Below the pieces are notes generated by a model, which was not told the origin of the DNA, searched no databases, and saw nothing but the letters and a program-made list of their open reading frames with translations. A DNA stretch of 64,000 bases from Aurantiacibacter poecillastricola. Its GTDB lineage: Bacteria; Pseudomonadota; Alphaproteobacteria; Sphingomonadales; Sphingomonadaceae. The DNA lies in the NCBI RefSeq assembly GCF_030730945.1, contig NZ_JAVAMS010000001.1, forward strand, positions 744,001 through 808,000, written 5' to 3'. The number at the start of each line of letters is the position of its first letter. The stretch's first letter is position 1. Both the position numbers and the translations under genes were made by a program. Positions 28,648 through 36,190 of the stretch are shown here, piece by piece.

Positions 28648-29640
28648 ATGTCCACCCCCTCAGACCGTCAGGATCCTTCGGAAAAGGCGCTGGTGATCAA
28701 GGCCAAAGGTGGCCTCGGCAACCGGATGCTTTCGGCCGTCACCGGTCTTGTCCTTGCAAGGCTGAACAACCGCACGCCCTATGTCGACTGGCGCGACGGA
28801 ATGTATCTGGAGGTGGGGGACAATCTCTATCCATTGCTTTTCGAGGCAGGCTGGATGGGGGACCTTGCAGCATACGACAAGGAGACCGACGTTGCTCCCA
28901 CAATATGGTCCGGCAGGTTGGCCCAGCAGCCAGTCGACATCATCCGGAGCGAATTTCCCGACAAGCACCAGGATCCGCTGCTTTATCGCAAGCTCTCGAT
29001 TGACCTGAAGCGCGCGGATCCGGGCTCCAGGGTGGGCGTCTACTGGTCGTATATTCCCAAGCTCAAGCGCCTCCAGTCACGACTTTCCCGCTCGCCGCAT
29101 TTCGTGGGGAAGGATCTCGACACCATTACGAGTGACATGCTGGACAAGCACTTCACGCCGGTGAAGGAAGTGCGGGACCGGGTCGATGCAATATTCGCCG
29201 AAACCACGTCGCCGATGATCGGTGTGCATATCCGCTTCACCGATCGCAAGGTGCCGATCGAGAAGATCCTTGCCAAGCTCGAAGGGCTGACCCGCCGACA
29301 ACCCGAAGCAGGAATTTTCCTCGCTACCGACAGCGCCGAGGCGCAGGAGGCCATCCTTTCACGTTTCCCCTCCGCGAAGACCATCGACAAGGCCCTGGCG
29401 AGTGACGACGTCGCGCTGCATTTCTCTTCGGAGCACTTCTCCGACCCGGTGGTCGAGGCGCGCAACGCGTTGATCGACATGGTGGCGTTGTCGCGCTGCA
29501 ACTGGCTCGTGCATTCGCGCCACTCGACCTTCTCGGTGACTGCCGCGCTTATTGGCCGCATCCCTGACGAGCGCCAGATCGACGTCGACCGCTCGAACCT
29601 CAAGGTGCGCCTGAAGCAATTCGTCCAGGCACGCGTGTAG
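28648..29640 (+). CDS. NodZ-like glycosyltransferase, candidate fucosyltransferase
   Basis: The 330-residue protein resembles the NodZ/FUT8-type alpha-fucosyltransferase fold: KAKGGLGNRMLSAVTGLVLARLNNRTPYVDWRDGMYLEVGDN near the N-terminus (compare the VVDWR-x-YL pattern of NodZ), and MIGVHIRFTDRKVPIE with the HxR donor-site motif. The C-terminal part has SRCNWLVHSRHSTFSVTAAL, similar to the NodZ LxxSxxS segment. With gmd and fcl in the same locus, GDP-fucose is the likely donor. The assignment is by motif reading and is moderate. Confidence 0.7.
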   Translation: MSTPSDRQDPSEKALVIKAKGGLGNRMLSAVTGLVLARLNNRTPYVDWRDGMYLEVGDNLYPLLFEAGWMGDLAAYDKETDVAPTIWSGRLAQQPVDIIRSEFPDKHQDPLLYRKLSIDLKRADPGSRVGVYWSYIPKLKRLQSRLSRSPHFVGKDLDTITSDMLDKHFTPVKEVRDRVDAIFAETTSPMIGVHIRFTDRKVPIEKILAKLEGLTRRQPEAGIFLATDSAEAQEAILSRFPSAKTIDKALASDDVALHFSSEHFSDPVVEARNALIDMVALSRCNWLVHSRHSTFSVTAALIGRIPDERQIDVDRSNLKVRLKQFVQARV

Positions 29641-29661
29641 TCGACCCCCGATCGAGGCTTG

Positions 29662-30234
29662 CTATTCTGCGCTGCCGGAAGGCGGCAGGGTCCTCTGGCT
29701 AACGACGCGCGCCGGCGATCCGGCAATAACGCTCATCGGCGGAAAATCGCCCCTGACGACCGCGCCTGCGGCCACGATCGATCCATTGCCGATCGTGGTC
29801 CCGGGCAGGATTACCGCGCGGGTTGCAAGCCAGACATCGTCCCCGATCACGACATCGGCTTCCGCCATCGCCTGCTCGGTAACCGGGCTTCCTTCATTGT
29901 AGTTGTAGCTTGCGGCGGTAATCAGCACTTCCGGTCCGAAAAGGACATCGTCGCCGACCCGGATTACGCCTGTGGCAGGCCCCGCCCAGATATGACAGCG
30001 CGACCCTATCCTCACGCGGTGGCCAAGAAAGATACGCTCGGCATTCTGGAATACCGCATCGGGGCTGACATTGCGCTGACCGGCGAAGTTCACCTCCCGC
30101 ATCGGCGCGACGTGAGAGTAGTTGTAGTAATTGACCAGCTTGAAGAGGTGAAGATAGGCCCTGGGATCGAAAGCCGAGGCAAGCAGGCGCAGCAACCTTT
30201 GCAGCCTGCTCGGGCTTTTCTTCCTGACTGCCAT
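29662..30234 (-). CDS. Hexapeptide-repeat acyltransferase
   Basis: The 190-residue protein has repeated hexapeptide turns of a left-handed beta-helix (IFLGHRVRIGSRCHIWAG, VIRVGDDVLFGPEVLI, VVIGDDVWLATRAVILPGTTIGNGSIVAAGAVV) and ends with PPMSVIAGSPARVV, the usual end of the CysE/LacA/WcaF group. It probably transfers acetyl groups from acetyl-CoA to a sugar of the polysaccharide. It stands alone on the minus strand, with its start next to the spike genes' promoter region. Confidence 0.88.
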   Translation of the reverse strand: MAVRKKSPSRLQRLLRLLASAFDPRAYLHLFKLVNYYNYSHVAPMREVNFAGQRNVSPDAVFQNAERIFLGHRVRIGSRCHIWAGPATGVIRVGDDVLFGPEVLITAASYNYNEGSPVTEQAMAEADVVIGDDVWLATRAVILPGTTIGNGSIVAAGAVVRGDFPPMSVIAGSPARVVSQRTLPPSGSAE

Positions 30235-30401
30235 GCCTATTCCCCTGCTCGAACACTCGTCTGGAGCCCATTGATAGGCGGCCCGCCTGCAAAGTCACCT
30301 TTAATCATTGCGTTGCTCGCCGATAGATGTCTGCCGAACACCAGTTGGGTCCGGAAAGCGCAGACCGGGGGATCCACTACCTGCAAGGGCGTGCTCCAAC
30401 A

Positions 30402-30419
30402 CTCGCAAGTGCAGACAAT
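30402..30419 (+). promoter_or_regulatory. Candidate regulatory motif upstream of the spike gene pair
   Basis: CTCGCAAGTGCAGACAAT, with core GCAAGTGC identical to the core at 24255-24262. It lies about 75 bases before the spike base gene and also in the region upstream of the minus-strand acyltransferase. Confidence 0.45.
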
Positions 30420-30493
30420 CGCTGCATTTTTCGCTTTCCTACTGAAATCGGCCTGGGTCACCGGGGCAACCCAATTGCCAAGGAGACCAAGAC

Positions 30494-30760
30494 ATGCAGT
30501 TCGATCCGTTCGCGACAGCCGGCGATAGCCTCACCGCACCGGCAAAGAATGCTTTTCCCATCACGCTTCATGTTGACCAGGACCTGCCAATGGCGACCAA
30601 GGCGGTCTATATCGGGACCGGCGGCGATCTTGTAATACGGGCCGTGGATTCCGAGGAAGACGTCATTCTGAAAAATGTCCCCCCCGGCGCGATCCTGCCC
30701 ATCCGTGTTCGAGCGGTTCGCGACAGCAGCACGGCGGCAGACATCATCGGGCTCGCCTGA
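30494..30760 (+). CDS. Spike base protein, RCAP_Rcc01079 family
   Basis: The 88-residue protein matches the family of small phage and gene-transfer-agent spike base proteins: an N-terminal segment ending in DSLTAPAKNAFPITL, then TKAVYIGTGGDLVIRAV, VILKNVPPGAILPIRVRAV and a terminal AADIIGL. From my knowledge, in Rhodobacter capsulatus the relative Rcc01079 forms, with Rcc01080, head spikes of the gene transfer agent that bind the cell's capsular polysaccharide. Here it lies between an acyltransferase and a sulfotransferase of a polysaccharide locus. Its stop overlaps the start of the next gene by one base (TGATG), so the two are coupled. No capsid or tail genes are nearby. Confidence 0.85.
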   Translation: MQFDPFATAGDSLTAPAKNAFPITLHVDQDLPMATKAVYIGTGGDLVIRAVDSEEDVILKNVPPGAILPIRVRAVRDSSTAADIIGLA

Positions 30761-33700
30761 TGCTGTATTCCGGTCTTCATATCCCCGCCCTGTGGTCTCG
30801 CCCCGGCGCTTACGATGCGCCGACGATCCCGCGCGCGCCATCCGATTCGGAAATTTCGCTGTCCGGCCTGATGCAGGCGGGACCTGCCACCGGTTTTACG
30901 GCCGAATTCGGGGTCGACGCCTACTCCGCCACCGAAGGGCGGTATCGGCTGGCGCCCACCGGCTTTGCCGTGTGCGGCCCGGACGAAGAACGTCTTTGCT
31001 ACGATGCCGATGGGACATTCCGTGGCCAGTATCTGCAGGGCGCCGACACCTATTACAGTGCGCCCTGGCACGATCCCTCTGCCCCGCATAACAGCAGCGC
31101 TTCGGCCTATCTCACGAAGTCTTCTGGAAGCGACACGATCGCCTATGCCGGTTCGCATGCCGCCAAGGATATTTTCGGAGGGACCGGCGGCGGCGTCAGG
31201 TTGACGCAGGCCAGCACCGCCAACAGCTTCTTCACTGCACCCAATGTGAAGGCGGCAGGCGTTTCGGCAGGCGATATCGTACGTTACCACGCGATCGTCT
31301 GCATCGAGAACGCTACCGGCGCGGGCGCGATTCGCCTGCGCGGGGCCGGGGCATTGGCCTTCGCTTTCGAATTCCACCACGACGCCGACGGACACATAAC
31401 CGGTTTAACCGAGAACTGGACGACCTACCGCGCCGGGTTCCACGACATGGGGCCAATAAATGGCAAGCGATGGTTCTACCTCTGGCTCGATCGCGCAGCC
31501 AACAAGGCGGGGGATTACCAGGTCGGCATCGGCTTCGAGGACCTGCAGCAGGGCCGCACGCTCCATGTCTGCGAGCTGATGATACAGCGCAATCCGGCGA
31601 CTGCCCCTGCGGCGGTGCCGGTATGCGCGGCCAGCAAGACCTTTGCCGCCGACACGCTGCATACCTCCTACGCGGGCATCGGCTATTCATGCCTCGGTCT
31701 GGCGATGTCGCGCAGCCAGGTGGCGAGGGGAAAGATCACCGCTCCCAGCGTGCCGGTTGGCGTCCCCTATGAGCCGCTCGAGACGCGTATCGTCCTCCAC
31801 GAAACGAGCGAGAACGCCGATCGCACCGGTATCCTGCACAACGTGAACGAGGCGCTTTACAACCGGCCCTGGCGAACGCCGGTCGATTTCGAGGTCTACT
31901 ACGGACCGAGCTATTTCCCGGATGGCTGGCTGACACAGTCGAGCAATGTCGATGCCTGTACGAATGCGACTATCTCGCCGGTTTTCCAGGCCCGCCGCGA
32001 CCTGCGCCCGATTCTCGGCCGCCATGGCACCAGCCGCACCTACCTCGCCGGGACGCTGAGAACGGATGGCTGCATTTTCCTCGGCGTGGGCGATCCTGTC
32101 ACCGAATACTGGCAACAGACCGATATCCGCAGCTTCAGCACGAGCACCAGTTTCCCGCTTGGCGCGGGTTCGGGCATCCTGGCACGCAATTGCCTCGCAA
32201 TTGGCGGTACGCTCCATACGACCCGAGCCAGGCACGAGATCCAGCAGGACGAGGATCCGGCCAACCGGGTCTATACGGGCGAGTTCATCCCTGAACTCGG
32301 CGGCGATGGCAGTATCGATCTTTCCGGTACGCGGTTCCATTGCATGGCCCGCCTGGGCATCAGCGCCGTTGATGCAGCAATCGCGGTGGCGCTCGATCTT
32401 TCGGGAACCTGCTTCGACTATTTCTGGTCCGACCCGATCTATTATTCGCGTGGCACGTTCGACGCGCCAAGGCTTTCGGATCGCTTCCACGGCCGGATCA
32501 CGCTCTTTCCGGGAATGTCGATGTGGCAAAGCCGCAAGCAGATCGAAGTCGACACGGGCGGCGGTTACATCGATTTCAGCGATTCGGGCCTCGCCCTCCG
32601 CGACCTGCCGCATGGCTATCTAGCGAAGCATGTGGGGACGTACGACTTCGACACGGAAACACTCGATCCCGCTCCCGATCCGAACAAGGCCGTGCGAATC
32701 CGCTATTACGCTTGCGCGGCGGGAGTGAACACCTCGCGGCCCGGTTACGAATGGCAGTCCGACCAGATCGACTATGGCACGCATCACGCCCATCCGGACC
32801 AGGGCGATGTCTTCGAAGTCGATGATGGCAAGGGCACCAGGGTTCGCTTCTATTACGACAGCGGCTATTACAGCAGCGGCCCGACATGGAACGTCGATCC
32901 CAATCCCGCCCTGCTGAATACCGGCACCCATGCCGACAACGAGCAGGTCAACCGCCAGAGCGTGACGCTAACCAATGCCACGATCGAGAACCTCGTTTTC
33001 CTCAATCGCGGCCAGGGCTTGTTCCACACCGGCGACCCCGGCCTGCCCGCGAATGGCAGTGACATCTACGGGAATACCATCAATGGCGTGGTGGCTGTCC
33101 TGGACGGCGTCGCGAATGCCCACCGGTTCGACCACTCCCGCACGGCGAACGCTACGGAAACGCTTTTCAACGCCGTGTTCGTGCAGGCCTATTCCGATTA
33201 CCGCTATTCGAATGGCAACAGCATCTACATGAGCTTTGGCGCCGCCGGGCCGAACAACACGCTGCAGCTGGGCAGCAATGTATGGATTGCGACCAGCCAT
33301 GCCGACGGAACCGGCGATACCGGCGGCGGCACGACGGTGGGAACGGTGAACTTCATCGAGCTGCCGCGTATCTTCAACTTCGACGAATATGACAGCCCGC
33401 TCGTAGCCGATGCGCGACTTGACGACCTGCTGGACCCGGACGCCATCCATGCCAGCGGACAGGCCAAACCTGTTGCCGATCCGTGGTCTTTCACCTTCGC
33501 TCCCACGGCCGCGGCGGTGCTTGGCTTCGATCCCAATGCCGTGTTGACGGTGGCAAGGGGCTCCCATGCGGAGTGGGACGACGTTATCGCGGATATTGTC
33601 GCTGCCTACTTGCGTGAACCTGATCATCATGCCGAGATCGCCAGCACGACGGAAATCGGAACGACCGTGTTCACCGGCGTCTCCGCAACCCGCTTCCATG

Positions 33701-33840
33701 CGCAGTATGGTGGCAATGGTCAGGGCTTGTTCGCGATCGCGGACGGCGAGCTGAGAGTCGCGTCGGAATTGACGGGCGAGGACCGAATTTTCGTTCTGCG
33801 CGGCGACAATGACGAGACTTTCGTGGTGGACGTATCGTAA
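30760..33840 (+). CDS. Large spike-like protein coupled to the spike base gene
   Basis: The 1026-residue protein has no signal peptide and no membrane helix. I do not recognise a full-length family. The first 80 residues are rich in turns; residues about 170-290 look like a beta-sandwich carbohydrate-binding module (IRLRGAGALAFAFEFHHDADGHITGL, RWFYLWLDRAANKAGDYQVGIGFEDLQ). Residues about 370-880 are rich in Gly, Asn, Asp, Thr and short beta-strands, as in phage tailspike beta-helices. The C-terminus FVLRGDNDETFVVDVS may be a small beta domain. Its coupling to a spike base gene suggests a polysaccharide-binding or polysaccharide-degrading spike; no catalytic residues can be named by eye. A long stem-loop follows the stop. 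Confidence 0.65.
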   Translation: MLYSGLHIPALWSRPGAYDAPTIPRAPSDSEISLSGLMQAGPATGFTAEFGVDAYSATEGRYRLAPTGFAVCGPDEERLCYDADGTFRGQYLQGADTYYSAPWHDPSAPHNSSASAYLTKSSGSDTIAYAGSHAAKDIFGGTGGGVRLTQASTANSFFTAPNVKAAGVSAGDIVRYHAIVCIENATGAGAIRLRGAGALAFAFEFHHDADGHITGLTENWTTYRAGFHDMGPINGKRWFYLWLDRAANKAGDYQVGIGFEDLQQGRTLHVCELMIQRNPATAPAAVPVCAASKTFAADTLHTSYAGIGYSCLGLAMSRSQVARGKITAPSVPVGVPYEPLETRIVLHETSENADRTGILHNVNEALYNRPWRTPVDFEVYYGPSYFPDGWLTQSSNVDACTNATISPVFQARRDLRPILGRHGTSRTYLAGTLRTDGCIFLGVGDPVTEYWQQTDIRSFSTSTSFPLGAGSGILARNCLAIGGTLHTTRARHEIQQDEDPANRVYTGEFIPELGGDGSIDLSGTRFHCMARLGISAVDAAIAVALDLSGTCFDYFWSDPIYYSRGTFDAPRLSDRFHGRITLFPGMSMWQSRKQIEVDTGGGYIDFSDSGLALRDLPHGYLAKHVGTYDFDTETLDPAPDPNKAVRIRYYACAAGVNTSRPGYEWQSDQIDYGTHHAHPDQGDVFEVDDGKGTRVRFYYDSGYYSSGPTWNVDPNPALLNTGTHADNEQVNRQSVTLTNATIENLVFLNRGQGLFHTGDPGLPANGSDIYGNTINGVVAVLDGVANAHRFDHSRTANATETLFNAVFVQAYSDYRYSNGNSIYMSFGAAGPNNTLQLGSNVWIATSHADGTGDTGGGTTVGTVNFIELPRIFNFDEYDSPLVADARLDDLLDPDAIHASGQAKPVADPWSFTFAPTAAAVLGFDPNAVLTVARGSHAEWDDVIADIVAAYLREPDHHAEIASTTEIGTTVFTGVSATRFHAQYGGNGQGLFAIADGELRVASELTGEDRIFVLRGDNDETFVVDVS

Positions 33841-33848
33841 AAGTTGCA

Positions 33849-33898
33849 CGGCAAGGCGAATCTGTTCAGGGAAACCCCCTACTAGGTTTGCCTTGCCG
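33849..33898. repeat. Long stem-loop after the spike-like gene
   Basis: The arm at 33849-33862 (CGGCAAGGCGAATC) pairs with the arm at 33885-33898 (GGTTTGCCTTGCCG) over 14 positions, 12 Watson-Crick and 2 G-U. The 22-base loop contains its own AGGG/CCCT stem. There is no T-run after it on the plus strand, so it is not a classical terminator; it could protect the 3' end of the spike mRNA or terminate with help. Confidence 0.5.
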
Positions 33899-33945
33899 CC
33901 TCGAACGGCGTTATTGCGCTGCAGCAATCTTACGGAGTTCGCTGC

Positions 33946-34758
33946 TTGCTGCAGACCCTACCCTCACGGCTTTGGCGCAACACCCGCAAGGTTCATCGCG
34001 ACCTTCGCCATCGCGTCTTGGGAATTCCATGGATGCAGGTGCGGTCCGACGATTGCTTTCTCTTTTCCTATCCGCGGTCGGGTAACACGTGGCTGCGTCA
34101 TATCATGCTCGCGCTTGCCTATGACACGGTGCCAAAGGATTTCGAGGACCTCGAAAACCTTATGCCCGCAATCGATACGCTGGAATTCCCGGCGCGTCTC
34201 AAGAGGATGCCCGCAGAGCGAAGGTTCTTCAAGTCCCACTTGCCCTATTCGCCGTATTTTCTCGAAGGCAAGATTGTCTACGTAGTGCGAGATGGCCGGG
34301 ACGTCATGATCTCTTACTACGACTTTTTCAAAAAGATCTACAATTACCGGGGTAGTTTCCGTGACTTCGAGAGAAAGTTCACAGGAGGCTTTCTCCGCTA
34401 TGGTACCTGGTACAATAACGTAAGGTCCTGGGTGAAGCACAAGAGCCATCCGAACATGCGTCTCATCCGGTTCGAAGACCTGCGGGCGAACCCGATCGAC
34501 ACAGTTGGATCGGTCGCGGAGTTCTGCGATCTTCCGAGCGACGAGGAGACGCTAAGGCGCGCGGTCGAAGTCAGCTCGGTGGACCGGGTTCATTCCACGA
34601 TGCGAAGCTGGAACGATGCGACGGGCACCGGTTTCGTAGGAGGCGTAAGTGGTGGCGGGAAAACCAACTGGCGGGACAAGCTTACCGAAGAGGAGAATGA
34701 CCGGTTTGTTGCGCATGCCGGCGACCTTCTGCAGGAGCTTGGCTACCCGCTCGCGTAG
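33946..34758 (+). CDS. Sulfotransferase (PAPS-dependent, sulfotransfer_1 type)
   Basis: The 270-residue protein transfers sulfate from PAPS, most likely to a sugar of the polysaccharide. The 5'-phosphosulfate loop is FLFSYPRSGNTWLRHIM, the 3'-phosphate region is KIVYVVRDGRDVMISYYDFF, and the GGKTNWRDKLTEEE segment near the end is the usual RxGxxGxW-like motif. The start is TTG 33946 with a GGAG site 8 bases upstream; ATG 34033 would remove 29 residues. The 3' end overlaps the converging polymerase gene by 77 bases. The PAPS source CysD/CysNC is at the left end of the window. Confidence 0.9.
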   Translation: MLQTLPSRLWRNTRKVHRDLRHRVLGIPWMQVRSDDCFLFSYPRSGNTWLRHIMLALAYDTVPKDFEDLENLMPAIDTLEFPARLKRMPAERRFFKSHLPYSPYFLEGKIVYVVRDGRDVMISYYDFFKKIYNYRGSFRDFERKFTGGFLRYGTWYNNVRSWVKHKSHPNMRLIRFEDLRANPIDTVGSVAEFCDLPSDEETLRRAVEVSSVDRVHSTMRSWNDATGTGFVGGVSGGGKTNWRDKLTEEENDRFVAHAGDLLQELGYPLA

Positions 34759-36037
34759 TTGGATGGGATGACAACCGTGCGGCGCTGCCCGCGCTCACGA
34801 CCATACCCAGCATCGTGAAGTACCAGACCTGGGCGGATGCCCAGACAGAGACCGATATCAGGCCCAGTGCAAAGACGGCCATCGCGATGGCAAGCCCGCG
34901 CTCGCAGCGCTGATCCTCCCCGGTGGACGTCATCGACTTCTTGACGACCAATAGGATGCCCAGCAAAGTCGCCAGTCCGATCAACACGCTTGCGGGTAGG
35001 CCGAAGCGCATCGCGGTCAGGAGCCAGTAGTGGTCAATGGATGCAACCATCCATATCGGCCGATCCCAGTCTGCATACCCGATCCCGAACCATGGGTTCT
35101 GTTCGACATTCTGCGTGCCATATCTCCAAATGAGCACCCGGTTGTACGAGCTTGCCATATTCAGCGAGGCGAAACGCACGAACGTTCCAAATACGCCCGA
35201 TCCGGTTCCCAGTTCGAGGGTAAACGTGACGAGCGCGATGACGACGAACAGCAAGCGCCACGTGAGGTTGGCGATCAGGCTCGATAGCCAGTTGTAGACT
35301 AGCAGGCCGATCGCAGCGACGAGGGAGAGCAGCGTAGCAGAGCTTACCGTGGCAAAGCTGCAGATTGCGGCAAATGCCCCTGCAAAGCGTACCCAACCCT
35401 TGAATCCGGCAAGCCAGTACAATGGCAGGAAACTGCTCAAGAAAATTCCCGCAGAGATCGGGTGCGGGAAAGGCCCCTGGGCCCGCATGAGTCCCAGTCG
35501 CGGCGCCGATCGGTAATCGACCCCCGAGCCAGTGATCGCGGCTGCAGCACCTTGAATGATGTGCTGATGGGTGACTGCTTCAATTACCAATATGAGGCCG
35601 AGCGAAAAAATGCCTGGCAGTAAGAGCAAGAGAAACATCCGTACATCGCGCAAGTTGCGGAATGCTGCGCGTGCAAAGAAATACGAAAAGCCGATATCCG
35701 TAATGTGGGCGATGCTTGCTGTAAGAGCTTCGTCCGCGGTCGATGTGATCGACATCGCCAGGCAAATCCAGATGACGGCGATAATGATTGCCGTGTCGGC
35801 CCAGCCCAGGCGGACTTGTCCGCGCGCGATTTCGCGGATGGCGAACAGCGAACTGATTATCAGGAATATACGATACGGTGGAATGACCGACCCGCCGATG
35901 TTCATGTAGAACTGCATCGGCATCAGCAGCAAGTAGCCTAGTGCAACGGCAGCATAGACCCGGAGATTGCTGGCTTCTCGTCCTGAAGCGGCAGAGGCCG
36001 ACCAGTCAGGCGCGCGTGTCTGATGAACCGATGCCAT
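34682..36037 (-). CDS. O-antigen polymerase/ligase-like membrane protein (Wzy candidate)
   Basis: The 451-residue protein has 10-12 predicted membrane helices and a large loop in the second half (APRLGLMRAQGPFPHPISAGIFLSSFLPLY before it, YNRVLIWRYGTQNVEQNPWFGIGYADWDRP within it), typical of the Wzy_C/O-antigen ligase superfamily. Given the Wzx and Wzc genes nearby it most likely joins repeat units. GTG 36040 and ATG 36037 are adjacent starts. The last 25 codons, rich in Ser, Arg and Gln, overlap the sulfotransferase gene on the other strand. Confidence 0.85.
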   Translation of the reverse strand: MASVHQTRAPDWSASAASGREASNLRVYAAVALGYLLLMPMQFYMNIGGSVIPPYRIFLIISSLFAIREIARGQVRLGWADTAIIIAVIWICLAMSITSTADEALTASIAHITDIGFSYFFARAAFRNLRDVRMFLLLLLPGIFSLGLILVIEAVTHQHIIQGAAAAITGSGVDYRSAPRLGLMRAQGPFPHPISAGIFLSSFLPLYWLAGFKGWVRFAGAFAAICSFATVSSATLLSLVAAIGLLVYNWLSSLIANLTWRLLFVVIALVTFTLELGTGSGVFGTFVRFASLNMASSYNRVLIWRYGTQNVEQNPWFGIGYADWDRPIWMVASIDHYWLLTAMRFGLPASVLIGLATLLGILLVVKKSMTSTGEDQRCERGLAIAMAVFALGLISVSVWASAQVWYFTMLGMVVSAGSAARLSSHPTTRAGSQAPAEGRRHAQQTGHSPLR

Positions 36038-36144
36038 CACGCGCTCTTAGTCGTACCCGACCAGCCGGGGAAGAAAAAACTGTCCGAATATACGCAACAT
36101 GTTTTGCAACATCGTCCTGCCAATGAACAGTAGGCTGACGATGA

Positions 36145-36162
36145 TCTTTTTGCACTCGCACA
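36145..36162 (-). promoter_or_regulatory. Weak copy of the candidate motif between polymerase and flippase genes
   Basis: On the minus strand the bases read TGTGCGAGTGCAAAAAGA. The AGTGCA core and A-rich tail match the other copies, but GCG replaces GCA. It lies between the divergent Wzy-like (-) and Wzx (+) genes. Confidence 0.3.
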
Positions 36163-36190
36163 CATGTCAAAAACCGTGCATTAGCGAGCC

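Noticed and set aside
30494..33840. A prophage or prophage remnant around the spike genes.
   Set aside because: No integrase, capsid, terminase, tail or lysis genes are nearby and no attachment-site repeats were seen; flanking genes are polysaccharide genes.
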